From contig CM026571.1 of assembly GCA_015143295.1 (NCBI GenBank), positions 32,888,505 to 32,952,504 of the forward strand: a DNA stretch of 64,000 nucleotides. The letters are read 5' to 3'. Below the pieces are notes generated by a model, which worked only from the letters and a program-made list of their open reading frames with translations, had not been told where the DNA came from and searched no databases. Both the position numbers and the translations under genes were made by a program. This document shows positions 45,155 to 56,744 of the stretch, piece by piece. Source of the DNA: Tetracentron sinense (taxonomy: Eukaryota > Streptophyta > Magnoliopsida > Trochodendrales > Trochodendraceae). Each line of letters starts with the position of its first letter. Within the stretch, counting starts at the first letter, position 1.

Positions 45155-46132
45155 ATGGCGGGTCGCTCTAAATGTCACCTCATCATCTCTCGGGATGAAG
45201 ATGATGCTCCCCAGTCTGATGATGCATCCTATGATGTTGGCCACAGAATTCATGTGGGCCGTACGATCCATACCCGGGTTCCTCCATCCTCGAATACCAA
45301 TAAGAAAGCCATAGGTGCTTCTGGTTCGAAGCCCTTGGCCAAATCCAAGGGCAAAACTCCAGCCCCCACTCCTAGTGCACTTGAAATGGTGAGATTTCGC
45401 ACCCCAAGGAATGAACATCTTTATAATACTTGTCTTAAAAATCGGGCTGTCACCATTAAGAGGGCCATAATTATTTCGGATTTCACCCATCCTGGCTTTG
45501 AGGATGTAATTAACTCTCGCCAATGGTCTGGCCTTTTAAAATTGACCAGATATGCCAGTTTAGACCTTGTTTGGGAATTTTATACGAATATTTATTCTGC
45601 CAATCCTCGCGCCTTTTCTTTCAAAACTCAGGTTAGGGATAAGAAAATTACCATTAATCCGGATGTCATTGCCTTCTTCATTGGTGCTCCTCAGGTTTCA
45701 GGAGCCAATTACCCTTATCTCTATCCCACTGATGAGGATAAGCATGATTTGGATATGGTGGCCAGCAATCTCTGTGATGATCAATCTCAAAAATGGCCTC
45801 ATCCCCATTTGCTTCACTCCAGTCTTTCATTCTTGGGCCATCTGTTTCACCTCATTATGTGTTCCAACATTCATCCCAAGGTGTATTCTACTACTCTGAG
45901 TGTTGATCGGGCTCAGTTTCTATACAGTGTCATGACTGGGAACACTATCAATACTGGTGCCCACGTTATTGACCTAATCCTTCAGGCTGTCGCTGTGACC
46001 CAAAAGCGCACCGTTCTTGCTTTTGGTGTCCTTATCATCAATCTCTTATTTGCTGAGGGTATTAGAGCTCGTTCCTCTGAGTCTTCCAAGCCTTCTCTAG
46101 GACCGATTTGGGTAAGGTCTTGTCTTGTATGA
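45155..46132 (+). pseudogene. ORF in the env position of element E, resembling the 'putative plant transposon protein' domain
   Basis: An open frame of about 325 codons starts at the ATG giving MAGRSKCHLIISRDEDD. An in-frame ATG 15 bases upstream is possible. The N-terminal 80 residues are low-complexity and Lys/Ser/Pro-rich. The core has RQWSGLLKLTRYASLDLVWE, FYTNIYSANPRAFSFKTQVR and INPDVIAFFIGAP. This pattern is like the Pfam family called putative plant transposon protein (Transposase_32, from memory), which is scattered through plant retroelement regions. SIRE-type elements often carry an extra ORF after pol at this place. The last residues run into LTR-like sequence, so the natural end is not present. 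Its function is unknown and no membrane segment or signal peptide is evident. Confidence 0.55.
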
Positions 46133-46550
46133 TCCGGAGCCTTCGTGGAAGGAGATCGATCGTGTGTGATCGTGGTATTGAAGTAGCTTGAGAAGATTTG
46201 ATCGGTTAGGAACCGAAGCTGCTACAGCGGAGATCGAACCTGCTGGTTCGTGGAAATCAAGAGTAAGATTCTGTACCTAGGAACGTCGAGTCCGGTTTGG
46301 GTAAGGTCTTGTCTTGTACTTGAATTCTTCTTATAGTGAAGTTTGTTGCTGGACGAGGTCCTGTGGTTTTTTCCCGTAAGGGTTTTCCATGTAAAAATCT
46401 GCTGTGTTTGATTTGTGTGGGTTGTTTGTGTGAATGGTTCAATGATTTCCAATCTAATTAGATAAAAAATTAAAAATTGGTTAGAAGTTCTTAGATAGAC
46501 CTATTCACCCCCCCTCTAGGTCATAGAGATCATTGATCAGAGTAATTTCA
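46107..46550 (+). repeat. Element G 5' LTR, inner part
   Basis: Matches the element E inner LTR from about 46130 and ends in CA two bases before the PBS. A 23-bp string at 46107-46129 recurs at 46296-46318, and the first copy forms the junction with the ORF of element E. Confidence 0.75.
46363..46390 (+). promoter_or_regulatory. Conserved SIRE LTR hairpin region, element G
   Basis: Counterpart of 29276-29302, with CCC and GGG inner arms around a short loop. Confidence 0.5.
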
Positions 46551-46552
46551 AT

Positions 46553-46564
46553 TGGTATCAGAGC
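46553..46564 (+). promoter_or_regulatory. Element G primer-binding site
   Basis: TGGTATCAGAGC two bases after the LTR end; initiator tRNA-Met type. Confidence 0.92.
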
Positions 46565-46622
46565 GGGTTCACCTTTAAGACTAAACCCTTGAGTGTGATC
46601 CTGTATATCTTACTCTATGATC

Positions 46623-48620
46623 ATGAGTACTTTAAGAGAGGGCGGTTCAGTCTCTCGTCCCCCACTGTTCGATGGGAATAATTACGCATATTGGAAAGCT
46701 CGTATGAGAGCCTTTCTCAAATCGATTGACGATAGAATTTGGATGTCTATCCAAAATGGGTGGACTACGCCTGTGAAAACTCTAGGTGATTTAACTGTCG
46801 TCAAATATTCTAATGAATGGACCAGAGAAGAGCTTGAGATAAGTGGTTGGAATACTAAAGGACTCAATGCTATCTTTACTGCAGTCACAGCTGAGGAATT
46901 CAGACGAATTTCTTCATGTGAAACAGCAAAGGAGGCATGGGACATACTAGAGATTACCCATAAGGGTACGACCACTGTTAAAATCTCAAAACTCCAAATG
47001 TTAACCACCAAATTTGAATATTTGAAAATGGAAGAAGATGAAACATTTGATGAATTTTATGCAAAACTTAGTGACATTGTCAATGATAGTTTCAACTTAG
47101 GTGAGAGATCAACTGAGTCCAAGATAGTTAGAAAAGTTCTTAGATCTCTACCTGAGAGATTTCAACCCAAGGTCACTGCTATTGAAGAGAGTAAAAATGT
47201 TGACTCTCTGAAGATTGAAGAATTAGTTGGTTCACTCCAAACTTATGAACTCAATCTTAGACCATCCAAGAAAACCAAATATTTAGCCTTGAAATCAATT
47301 AAGGAATCTTTGGATGACGATAACAGTGATGGAGAGATGGATGAGGAAGAAATGGCACTCTTCGTTAAAAAATTTCGAAAATTTTTTAGAACGAAAAAGA
47401 GGTTCAATCCCAAATAGGGAGGAAAATCTTTTGAGAAGTCAAAGTCTAAGCCCTGGGAAATCAAGAAAAATTCCAAGAGTGGCGACAAGAAACCCCAAGG
47501 TGTTCAATGTTATGAATGTCATGGCTTCGGGTCATATTTCACCTAACTGTCCTAACAAGAAGAAAAGTAAGGGCAAGGTGATGAATGCCTGTTGGGATGA
47601 CAGTGATTCTGAGAATGAAAAATCAGACAGTTCTTCTTCTAGTGAAGAAACTGAAAATTATACTGCTTTCACTGTGTCCCTTTCTGGGATTCTTGAGACT
47701 ACCTCGTTAGTTGATGAGAATGATAGAAGTGATGAAAGTATTCACGCTGAGTCAAGTGGAGACACTGAGAAGAGTCAAACTGACTCTGAAAAGTGATGAA
47801 GAGTTGAAAACAACTTATGATAAGTTGTATTCTGAAAGTTTGAAACTGACTAAAGTAAAAATCTCTTTGAGCAAAAAACTCAAAATCATTCAAAATGAAA
47901 GAGATACTTGTAAACTAGAAGGAAAGGAGATGAATGCTCTAGTTAGTCAGCTTGAAAATGAGAAAGAAGCTTTTTCTGAAAAAGTTAAATGTCTTTTGGA
48001 AGAAAATGTCTCATTGACTAATGTTGTCAGAAGATTAGAAGTTGAAAGAGACACTTCCTTAAAAGAAGTTGGAGAGTCAAGGACTCAATTAGTGGAGCTG
48101 GAATCTTTAAAAGAATCTCTTGTCAATAAGGTGAAATTTCTTGAAAAAGAACATCATATAACCCTTAAAGACAAGACTGACTTGATTCAGAAGGTCTATA
48201 CTCTTGAAAAGAAGTTAGAATGTTTGGAAATACTAGCTGCCTAGATGAATTAGTTAGAAAATATGGATCAAATTCTAATAGATCTGGGATAGGACATGCT
48301 GACACACCAGCTGGTCCTTTAGCTGTTGGTACAATGGCTAGTGCTGTGTTTGAACCAATATATTCTGATCCAAAGTGAATGTACCTTCCACATCAAGTAC
48401 TATGGCTTATACAAATGTTGTAAAGCCTAGAAATGCAGCTCCTAGGGTGAATGCTTTGAGGAATCAAATTCCTTTTAGAAGAAATCCTCCTCCTTTTTCT
48501 AGATTCACACCCACATGTCACTTTTGTGGTGTAAGAGGTCACATACGACCAAACTGTAATGCGTTTAGAAGATCTCCCTGAAATGGTTCATGGAACCAAA
48601 ATCAAAGTCAAGGGAATCTT
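46623..48620 (+). pseudogene. Element G gag (broken)
   Basis: The start at 46623 gives MSTLREGGSVSRPPLFDGNN, aligned with element E; an in-frame ATG two codons earlier is possible. The core is YAYWKARMRAFLKSID, GWNTKGLNAIFTAVTAEEF and FDEFYAKLSDIVNDSFNLGE. A first zinc-knuckle-like stretch CYECHGFG...ISPNC lies near 47507-47550. A Lys/Glu/Leu-rich coiled-coil-like segment follows (47790-48240), then a second knuckle CHFCGVRGHIRPNC at 48516-48557. Two knuckles flanking a coiled coil is the usual SIRE gag plan. There are a few breaks. Confidence 0.87.
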
Positions 48621-51214
48621 AAAATGCAGATTCAAGTTCTGGCTGAAAAATCTAGAATTTTGAGCGAAGATGTCAATAGGATAGCTCAAATGTCTAGAAA
48701 TGAAAATGGTCCATTAAATCCTTATGATTACTCAAGAGGAAAGAATGTGACATATCATAATGCTAGAACTGAACAGAACAGAAAGAGGTCTAGAAGATCT
48801 AAAAAGAAAAATGTCTCTACTACACAGAACAATATTCAAATGTGTAAACAAAGTTTAAGAACTGTGTATGTAAGAAAGGATGATCTTAAGTGCCTTGTCA
48901 TTCATACTGCCTTTAAAGCCCAAAACACAGAAATGTGGTACTTTGACAGTGGGTGTTCTCGGCATATGACAGGTAACAAGTCCTTATTTACTCAATTTGA
49001 GGACTGTCCAGATGGGACTGTTACTTTTGGCGATGGAAGCAAGTCATTAGTTAAAGGGAAGGGTATCATCGATTCACCAGGCATACCAAAATTGAAAAAT
49101 GCCTTGTTTGTTGAAGGACTAAAAGCTAATTTGATTAGCATAAGTCAACTATGTGATGATAACCATGCCGTGCACTTTACCCAAAATAAATGCTTAGTCA
49201 TTAATGGTAAAGGTAAGTGTGTTCTAGAAGGGTTGAGAACCACTGACAATTGCTACGGCTTAATCCCTAGTACTAATTTCTCAAATGTCTGTAATAGGGC
49301 TAAAATTGAGGAAGTTGATTTGTGGCACCGTAGGCTAGGTCATATGAACTTCAAAGACCTATGCAAAATTTCAAAGCAAGAACTTATGAGAGATGTGCCC
49401 AAACTAGGAAAGCCTTCTACTACTATGTGTGGACCAGGTCAGATTGGTAAACAAATTAGAACCCCACATAAGAAGACTTTAAGTATTGCTACTTCATATC
49501 CACTGGAATTAATTCATATGGATCTTATGGGTCCTACAAGATCTGAAAGTCTAGGTGGAAAGCGATACATCCTAGTCATGGTTGATGATTTCTCAAGAAT
49601 GTCATGGGTGGCATTTATAAGAGAAAAATCCGATGCTTTTGAAAATTTCAAAAGTATTTGCTTGAAATTCAAAATGAGGAAAAGATGCCCAATCACTCGA
49701 ATTCGAAGTGATCATGGAAAGGAGTTTGAAAAGTACAACGACTTTTGTAATGAGTCGGGTATCAAACATGAATTTTCTGCACCCATTACACCTCAGCAGA
49801 ATGTTTTGTGGAGAGGAAGAACAGGGTTCTCCAAGAGATGGCTAGAGTTAGGGTTCATAGCAATAATCTAGCTTCTCATTTCTGGGCTGAAGCAGTGAAC
49901 ACTGCTTGTTATATAGTTAATCGAGTTTTTCTAAAGGCCTGGAACAAAGAAAACCCCATATGAGTTGTGGAATAACAAGAAACCAAGTGTCAAGTACTTT
50001 CGAGAATTCGGAAGTAAATGCTATATCCTAAAGGATAGAGAGCACACTGGGCAAAGTTGAATCCCGGAGTGATGAAGGGATATTTCTTGGATATTCCACA
50101 AACAGTAGAGCTTATCGAGTGTATAACTTGAGAACCTCTACAATTATGGAGTCCATCAATGTAGTTGTGGATGACTCTGGTGTTGAAAATGTGCAACATG
50201 AGGATGATGATAATGCTGGAAATGAAAATGTTGAAGCTTCTTCAACTCCACTTATTACTAAGCAATCATCTCTATTAAAACCCACACATCCTAGGGTCAT
50301 AGTCCTCACAACTCCCAGATATAATTGGTGATCTTGAAAGTGGAGTGAGAACAAGGAAACAAATTGAAATGAAGTTAGCTACATTTGCTATACTTCATCT
50401 TTTGAACCCAAGAATGTAGCTGAAGCCCTTGGAGATGATAATTGGATCAATGCAACGCAAGAAGAGTTACTTCTGTTTACTAGGATGATGTTTAGTATTT
50501 AGTACCTAGGCCTAACAATACAAATATGATAGGTACCAAATGGATTTTCAAGAACAAAACTGATGAAAAGGTCATCATAAAAAGGCTAGGTTAGTTTGCA
50601 CAGGATAACACCCAAATTTGAAGGTATTGCTTCGATGAGAACCTTTGTCTCCTTTAGCCAGGCTAGAATCAATCAGAATCTCCTAGCTGTGGCTTGCCAT
50701 ATGAAATTCCAGTTGTTTCAAATGGATGTTAATATGCCTTTTTGAATGGCCATTCTACAGGAAGAAGTCCTATGTGGAAACAACCAAAAGGGTTTGAAGT
50801 CCACATCACCTTGATCATAGTTTATCGATTAAAAAGGGCCCTCAGTGGTTTAAAGCACAAGCTTCCAATAGCTTGATATGAGAGGTTGACTACTTATCTC
50901 TTGGAAAAGGATTTCGAGAGAGGGAGTAATAGAATCCTTTTATAAAAAATGTGAACGTATATTGTCATCACCCGATCTAATTGGTGAATTGTGTTTGGTT
51001 TCCACCTTGACCTAATACATCTTCAATCATTGGCTGAACAAAAAAAAAAGAAAGAATTGATTTGAAATGAGCATGGTAAGTGAGCTTGAATTTCTTCCTT
51101 GGTCTTTCAGATCAAGCAATTTGATTCTGGGTCACTCAGTATCTCAAATCAAAATATGCCTAACAATTTTGGGTGAAGAATTTGGTATGGAGTGGGTCTG
51201 CTAGCAATGCGGAG
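48621..51214 (+). pseudogene. Element G pol: protease, integrase, RT (broken)
   Basis: Protease has MWYFDSGCSRHMTGNKSLF with the Asp codon at 48945. Integrase has the His/Cys region (HRRLGHMNFKDL, near 49328), HMDLMGPTRSESLGGKR near 49516 and the RIRSDHGKEFEKYNDFC core near 49700. The RT part (about 50390-51210) is recognisable by alignment with element E but is strongly degraded. The protease and integrase stretch is one of the cleaner coding parts in the window. The product would cut the polyprotein and integrate DNA. Confidence 0.85.
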
Positions 51215-51975
51215 GCTGGTTGGTGGGGAGCTGTCCTATGAGTTGTTCTACAAACAAAAGCTTAGGAAGTGAATGGCCGGGTGGGGGGGTGAGTTCGGCA
51301 AGTATGTCGGGTGGTAATGGGGGGGGCAACTACTTACCAGGCAGCAAGTTGATTGGTTGATGTTCTTGGGGGCGGGATAAGCCTAGGCCGGGGGTGTGGG
51401 GGGCGTAGGGGACTTAGCGCCGGGGGCCAGGGGGCAGGACTTGTTGGGGGGGTCGGGGTGTGAGGGGGTGGGGGGTTTGTTGGGGGGGGATTGGGGCCGG
51501 GGTGAGTTGTGTAGTGTAGTTGTGGTAGGGCACTTGTGTGGGGGTGTCTCGGCTGTGATCAAGCAAGGACCCTGGGAAGAGGTGCCTCCCGGTACCTTGC
51601 AAGGTAACGTTTTCCGAGTCAGCGACTCTTAATAGTGTAGCGTTTAGACGCGGTACTCGACGCTCGCCAGGGCGGTGCCTCCGATGGTCCTCTTGTTGAG
51701 AACCAATATGCCCATAAGTTGGATATTCCACTGTGGCGATGTGCAGGTCCGGAGGTGGGCCAAAGGGCGAGATAGAAAACACACCACCTCCGATAGGACA
51801 CCAACCCTTCGAGGGCTGGTTTTTCTATATTGCACTACGTGCTTATTTGTTCTTACTGTGGCGTTTGACCCAAAAGCCATAATTCATTTCAATTGTGCCC
51901 ACGGAAGGTCCGGAGCGTGAAGGGCCGGGGGGGGTGCCTGCAAGTCTGAGTATATTTAACGGGGGGACCTGCAGT
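51215..51975 (+). other. Anomalous G-rich block replacing the start of RNase H in element G
   Basis: About 760 bp with many runs of five to eight G, no similarity to element E's matching 440 bp, and a base composition unlike the rest of the window. Known element G sequence stops before it and resumes after it. I see no repeat ends or coding domain in it. Confidence 0.6.
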
Positions 51976-52310
51976 TTGTACTCAACTTCTGTGGATGCAG
52001 CAGATGTGGCCTTCAGTTAGCGGGAGTTGAACAAGGCACTATGACTGTGTATTTTGATTGAATTCGAATCGTGCTATCAATGGTTTCGCAAAATCCCGGG
52101 TTGTCAAAGAGAGGGGAACCTCTCATCCTCGCACAAACAATTGACATTATGCATCACTCCCTTCATCACTTCATTCTCGTGATTTATTGAGCGCAAAATG
52201 TTGTGTGATTGTGATGTCCCAACAGAGCAACATATGCAGACGTTTCCCCAAAAACCCTTAAGATTGTCCCCTTAAGGTTTGATTCCTAGAAATCCATTGG
52301 TTTGGTTGCG
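51976..52310 (+). pseudogene. Element G RNase H C-terminal trace
   Basis: Aligns with 42700-42980 of element E (the TQLLWMKQM, TMTVYCDNTSAIN and HHFIREL region). It is strongly degraded. Confidence 0.6.
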
Positions 52311-53481
52311 GAGTTAATGATGGTGTGCTTTCTTCTTTCATAAGCCTCTGTTTATCTGGTTGAGTTTTGAAGTCTAGATCTATTTGTTTGTTGTTTTCTT
52401 TAATTAATAATCCAAAAACATCAAAAAATGAAACAATGTTTGCAAAATATGGAGTTTTGTATGACCTTCTTGTGGGGGAACCTTCCTTCGCCCTATCCTT
52501 ATGGGGGGCCTAGAAGTTAGGTTCCTTGTTAAATCATAATTGAGATATTAATATCCAAGGTAAAATCTATCATGGATTGTGTACGATAAGGGTAGTTCAA
52601 CAACTTATTAGTTTCTATCTGGTGATTAAATGGTCATTGTCAGCATCCGAGGAAATTGAGTGAATAAACAACGATGTTTGGGTTGCACTGTCACTCTAAT
52701 TGTTTTTTGAGATGGTATTAGTTCCTATTTATAGATTCAATTTATAATTCCTTATGGTTCCCTGTTTAAAGAAAATCAATCTAGTATGGGATAACCAAAG
52801 TGATTAAAAAAAATTTCCATAAGAAGGATCCGCCCCCTAGTTTTAAGGAAACAAATGAAATAAATGACATAAAATAAAATAACTAAATAAAACATATGGA
52901 GCATGGCATAGGACTACCCCGTTTGAGTTTGGTGTTGATAGGTTTCTAGTGAATGCCAGTGAGAAATTCTACCTAGACACACCGTAGTTATTTATATGGT
53001 TTGCCTAGTGTTAAAGCCCCCGGACTTCATTAGAGAGGGTGCTACCTCTCACGTTGAGTGAAAGTCACCCAAATGTCCAAAGGAAAGATAATGGTTTAAA
53101 ATTTGATCAATCACACTGAAAATTATACCTTATAGGGATCAAGGTGTGGGGTAATGGGCGGTATTGCTCATCAAAATTCTATTGATTGTTTCTGGTTTCT
53201 TTGTTTTATTCTAGTTTTTGAACCTTCTAGAGTACCTTTATCTATAATAAGTCCAAAATAATCTTTGTTTGGTGGATGAACCACTCCTCAGATCAATTTA
53301 TAATTTTTATATTACACAGCGGGAGGGGGGGGGGGGGGACATTAACGGGACTTCCGCTCTGAGGCATTTATGGTTTACTCTAAATTTGGGATTTGAAATG
53401 GCAAAAAATCAAGATCAATCACATTATGGGAACTAAAAGTTTTCTTAACAGAATCCTTATATGCATGTGAACTAGTGCTGT
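52311..53481 (+). other. Element G 3' tail
   Basis: Non-coding, with blocks resembling 43000-43990 of element E, including the CCAAAAACATCAAAAAATG type A-rich stretch near 52410. It contains an 18-base AT/G-poor to G-rich switch near 53322-53338 (a run of G) just before the gap. Confidence 0.5.
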
Positions 53482-53581
53482 NNNNNNNNNNNNNNNNNNN
53501 NNNNNNNNNNNNNNNNNNNNNNNNNNNNNNNNNNNNNNNNNNNNNNNNNNNNNNNNNNNNNNNNNNNNNNNNNNNNNNNNN
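53482..53581. other. Scaffold gap, 100 N
   Basis: Exactly 100 undetermined bases, the usual placeholder for a gap of unknown size. Confidence 1.
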
Positions 53582-54385
53582 TTGGTCAAGCAAGTCATGC
53601 AAGTATGATTAGTCACCAAGGTTCACTCTAACTCCTAGGTTGGTTTTGGGTTGCGGAGAAGTGGTATCAGGCTTAGGCTGTTATGGTCCTAGGTCCTTAG
53701 AATCTAATACACTGCTTGTAAGGCATATGTTGGAAACTTTCTTGGAAGGGGCAGTAAGTCGGAAGCAAATCAATTTCTAAGTGTAACAACTTTTAGTCCT
53801 TAGTCACAAACATGTTGCTTCAACTAAGTACAAGTCTAGAATGCCTAGAACCACCAAGGATAATATTATAATTCACCGATGGTTGTGATGCGATGTTATT
53901 AGTATGATACACTATACAATTGGGAAATTATTGTGAACTGGAATTGTGAATAAATTTGTGGTTTCAGTTAGAACTCATGTTGTGCTATTAGTTCTCAGGA
54001 CGTTTAGTCCATGAGAGGTTGGCCACACGGGTGTGAACCACATACCAGAGCTTCACTTTTCTCGAGATGCAGATTTTGAGCAGCCGACCTCTCACAGGTC
54101 TAGGCTCTATTGACTGATACTCTCCCATACTGGTGTCTCGGCAGGCTATTCCATCCTCAGGTCATCACCTACTGGACAACCACCGCCCGCTCCGAGGTAC
54201 ATCGCCAGCTGGGTTGAGCATTCAGAGATTGAGGGCCTCCATCATTCTATTGGAGTGTGGACCCTCTTGTTGCGCGGCTTGGATCCTCCAAGTGGAGAGA
54301 GATTTACGGTTCCTCTTCTCTCATCTCGACAGAGTAAGAAGAAAGTACATGGGCCTGTTTTCTGCTAAGGGTGAAGCCCACCAGG
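53582..54385 (+). mobile_element. Element H: Ty3/gypsy remnant (end of 5' LTR, PBS, start of gag)
   Basis: The first 75 bases match the right end of a Ty3 LTR as in F and J. A PBS-like TGGTATCAGGC follows at 53662-53672. A leader like that of J leads to a gag start at 54011. The gag resembles D and J (MRG...GRG-type start, GEAH region) but is heavily broken. Element I begins at about 54386 within it. The left part is lost in the gap. Confidence 0.75.
54011..54385 (+). pseudogene. Element H gag remnant
   Basis: Homologous to the first third of the element D gag and to the element J gag at the right edge of the window. Recognisable pieces include the acidic stretch around EQPTSHRS, a Pro-rich part and the segment before GEAH. 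Strongly broken. It ends at the LTR of element I. Confidence 0.65.
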
Positions 54386-54835
54386 TCCGCGACCCAACCC
54401 CCCTAGGAGTTAAGTGAACTTGGACGACAAATCATGAACTTCTGACCTTGCTTGTCACACTCCTGCAAAAAACCCCACTAGCCATATACAATAAGTATGA
54501 TAATACGGACACTATAACAAAACACAGCGGAAGTCCTAAAAACCTCTCGTATATACATACATGAACCCAGTTTATACAAAAAGGAAACCAAAAGAAGTGC
54601 TGCAGCTGCCGAACTGGATATATTGAGAAGATCCTCCTCTCACTCACCTCCAGCTATTTTTTACCACTAGAATTCTACCACCACCGAATATAATAACCCT
54701 CTCCACTGAGGTTCATCACAGGGCTCCTCAACGTACTTCCCTCCTCAACCCCAATGGGCTCGGAGCACAAAACATACAATGGATCAACAAAAGGCAACGC
54801 TCAGCTTCATCACACCTGCCAACATAAGAAGTACT

Positions 54836-54856
54836 TCTGAGCATGGAATCCTCAGC
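54836..54856 (-). promoter_or_regulatory. Conserved LTR stem-loop, element I copy
   Basis: Diverged copy of the stem-loop with GCTGAG and CTCAGA at the arm ends on the minus strand. Confidence 0.45.
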
Positions 54857-56253
54857 GGGTACCAAAACACTAACCAACAGTCATAGCATAAAAAGTGGCA
54901 ATAAATAGAGCAATTCTATATATGTTAAACGGGAATAATTCAGGTCATACAAGGAAGGAAAGCATTTATATCCTCAAGCTTTGCAGTTTCGTAAAAGCCG
55001 CTAAACCCTTGAAAACACCGTGCACTTGACTTGACTTAAAATATCTTTTCGTACTTGAAAAGCTGTCGTGTTTGGCTTGCTTGATCTGTCGAGCGGCCAG
55101 CGTGTATGCCATGCCATGCGTGGCCTGCTTGTGATCAGTAACTTGTGAGATTACACTGTGTAAGATGTACTGTGAGATGCGCTTGTGAGATGCCTTGCGT
55201 AGGAAGGGAGACCTTCTTTATGCAATGCACTTGAGAGGGAAGGGAGACCCTTCTTCATGATATGTATGTATGTACTTGCAAGGGAAGGGAGGCCCTTCTT
55301 AATGCTATGCACTTGTGAGTGGAGGGGAGACCCCGTGGATGTTTGTTCTTGTTTTCTTGTGAAAAGTGAGGTAAAACATATCGTAGGATATGTCCCACCT
55401 CTAAACCTCGTTCTTGAAATACGATAAATCATGTCATGCATGCCGTGCTCATGGAATTGTGTGCATACTTGCATTTGAATTTAAACATGACAATTGGGGG
55501 ATTTCACAATGTTTAGCATATAGCAATTTTCAAAACAAATAAACATTCATCATTTTAGGAAAACCAGAACTCAGCTATCATAATCCCTAACAAGTTACAT
55601 AAGTAATTTAGCATGCATTTTCTTGATTTATACTCATTTCAGTCACCTTGGCATTTCATCAAACATGGGTTGTGTACGTTATTCATTAAACCCTACATCA
55701 AGCTTTTCTAGGTGGGTTATGCTCACATCATACATGTTTGTTCATTATGGATACAATGCCCTCCCCATTTTATTCATCACATCACTTAGTTCGCACGGCA
55801 ATCCAATCGCCAACACCCCCTCCATTCACACCATTCACCATTTCAACTCATCACCCATTTATAGATGGAAGAAAACAAAAGAATACAAGAATAAGGGATG
55901 AAAGAAAAGCTATAACTAAGAGGGTAGCAAAAAGTACCGACCTTGAAAAATGAGGGAAGGAACTCTCCTCCTAACGTGCGTGTAGATGCTGCCCTAGTTT
56001 GAAGAAATTGCTCCTCGTGTGCTTGAACCGGAATCTTGAAGCAATCCAAGCTTGAGGTGTTGTGGGTCTTGAAACCCTTTCGATTTCTCCCCAAACAAAC
56101 CCTAGGTTTGGAAACCCTTCTCCTCTTCCTCTAACTCTCAAAATACTCTTAGTGTTATGAAGAACCCTCAAATGCTCGGGCAAGGCCTTTAAGGCATGGG
56201 TGAAACGCCCAAAAGATGAAAATACCCTTAATGAAATTTCTGCAAAATACGAA

Positions 56254-56440
56254 GACCGAGTGATCGGTGGTTATGACCGATCGATAGGTTGCCTACCGAG
56301 CGATCGGTGTGTTGACTGAGCTCTCAACCACAAATCAACACTCTGGAAAATTTCCCCATACAAATTTTTCGACCAGTCGATAGCCCTCCGATCGATCGGT
56401 TTTTGGACCGATCGATCGCTTCATGGACCGAGCGATTGGT
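56254..56440 (-). repeat. Element I LTR A block: palindromic CGATCG repeats
   Basis: Six or seven copies or variants of ACCGATCGATCGGT. This element's pol matches D, but its A block matches A and J. Confidence 0.8.
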
Positions 56441-56650
56441 TGCCTACAGGTCCAACTGTTTTTGGCCATATCTTTGACTCACTCTTCGGATTTCGACGAT
56501 TCAACTTGCGTTGGGTTTGTACTTCGAAAAGGAACATTTCTGATGTTTCGAAATTTCTAATTTCTTCCTTATTTATTAATTGTACTACTTTAAAGGCAAA
56601 TTGGCAACGAAAGTGCCATGTATTAAGCATGAAAAGTCCGGGGCTCTACA

Positions 56651-56663
56651 TCCTCTCCCCCTT
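56651..56663 (-). promoter_or_regulatory. Element I polypurine tract
   Basis: Purine-rich AAGGGGGAGAGGA on the minus strand, next to the LTR start. Confidence 0.8.
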
Positions 56664-56744
56664 ACAAAAGTTTCATCCTCGAAATTTAGACGACATGCAT
56701 TACAGAATCAAAACAAAATTACAACCACATATACAAAACCTATC

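Larger units (their letters stand above)
38936..46106 (+). mobile_element. Element E, 3' piece: gag end, pol, 3' region and an env-position ORF
   Basis: Coding sequence of element E resumes after element F and runs through pol to about 42996. A non-coding 3' region of about 2.1 kb follows, then a separate ORF, and then LTR sequence of element G. No separate 3' LTR of E is recognised. The copy is a fossil with roughly six to eight interruptions in gag-pol. Confidence 0.85.
46107..53481 (+). mobile_element. Element G: SIRE-like Copia retrotransposon, right part decayed or poorly assembled
   Basis: Part of a 5' LTR (46107-46550) is followed by PBS, gag, protease, integrase, RT, an anomalous G-rich block, an RNase H trace and a 3' tail up to the scaffold gap. 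It is of the same family and strand as E and joined to it head to tail. The left half keeps long open stretches. The right half (from about 50300) has many interruptions, some probably from assembly error. A 3' LTR is not visible before the gap. Confidence 0.82.
54386..56650 (-). repeat. Element I 3' LTR (about 2265 bp)
   Basis: Minus-strand start TGTAGAGCCCCGGAC at 56650. The other end near 54386 is degraded. It has a D-like B block (about 55203-55335), the conserved stem-loop (54836-54856) and a CGATCG-type A block (56254-56440). Confidence 0.85.

Noticed and set aside
45155-46132. Host gene
   Set aside because: It is placed between SIRE pol and a SIRE LTR, ends in LTR-like sequence and resembles a retroelement-associated domain.
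51396-51920. Gly-, Pro- and Arg-rich frames on both strands
   Set aside because: They come from the G-rich anomalous block and overlap on both strands.
53375-53619. Frames crossing the N gap
   Set aside because: The gap is a placeholder and frames through it have no meaning.
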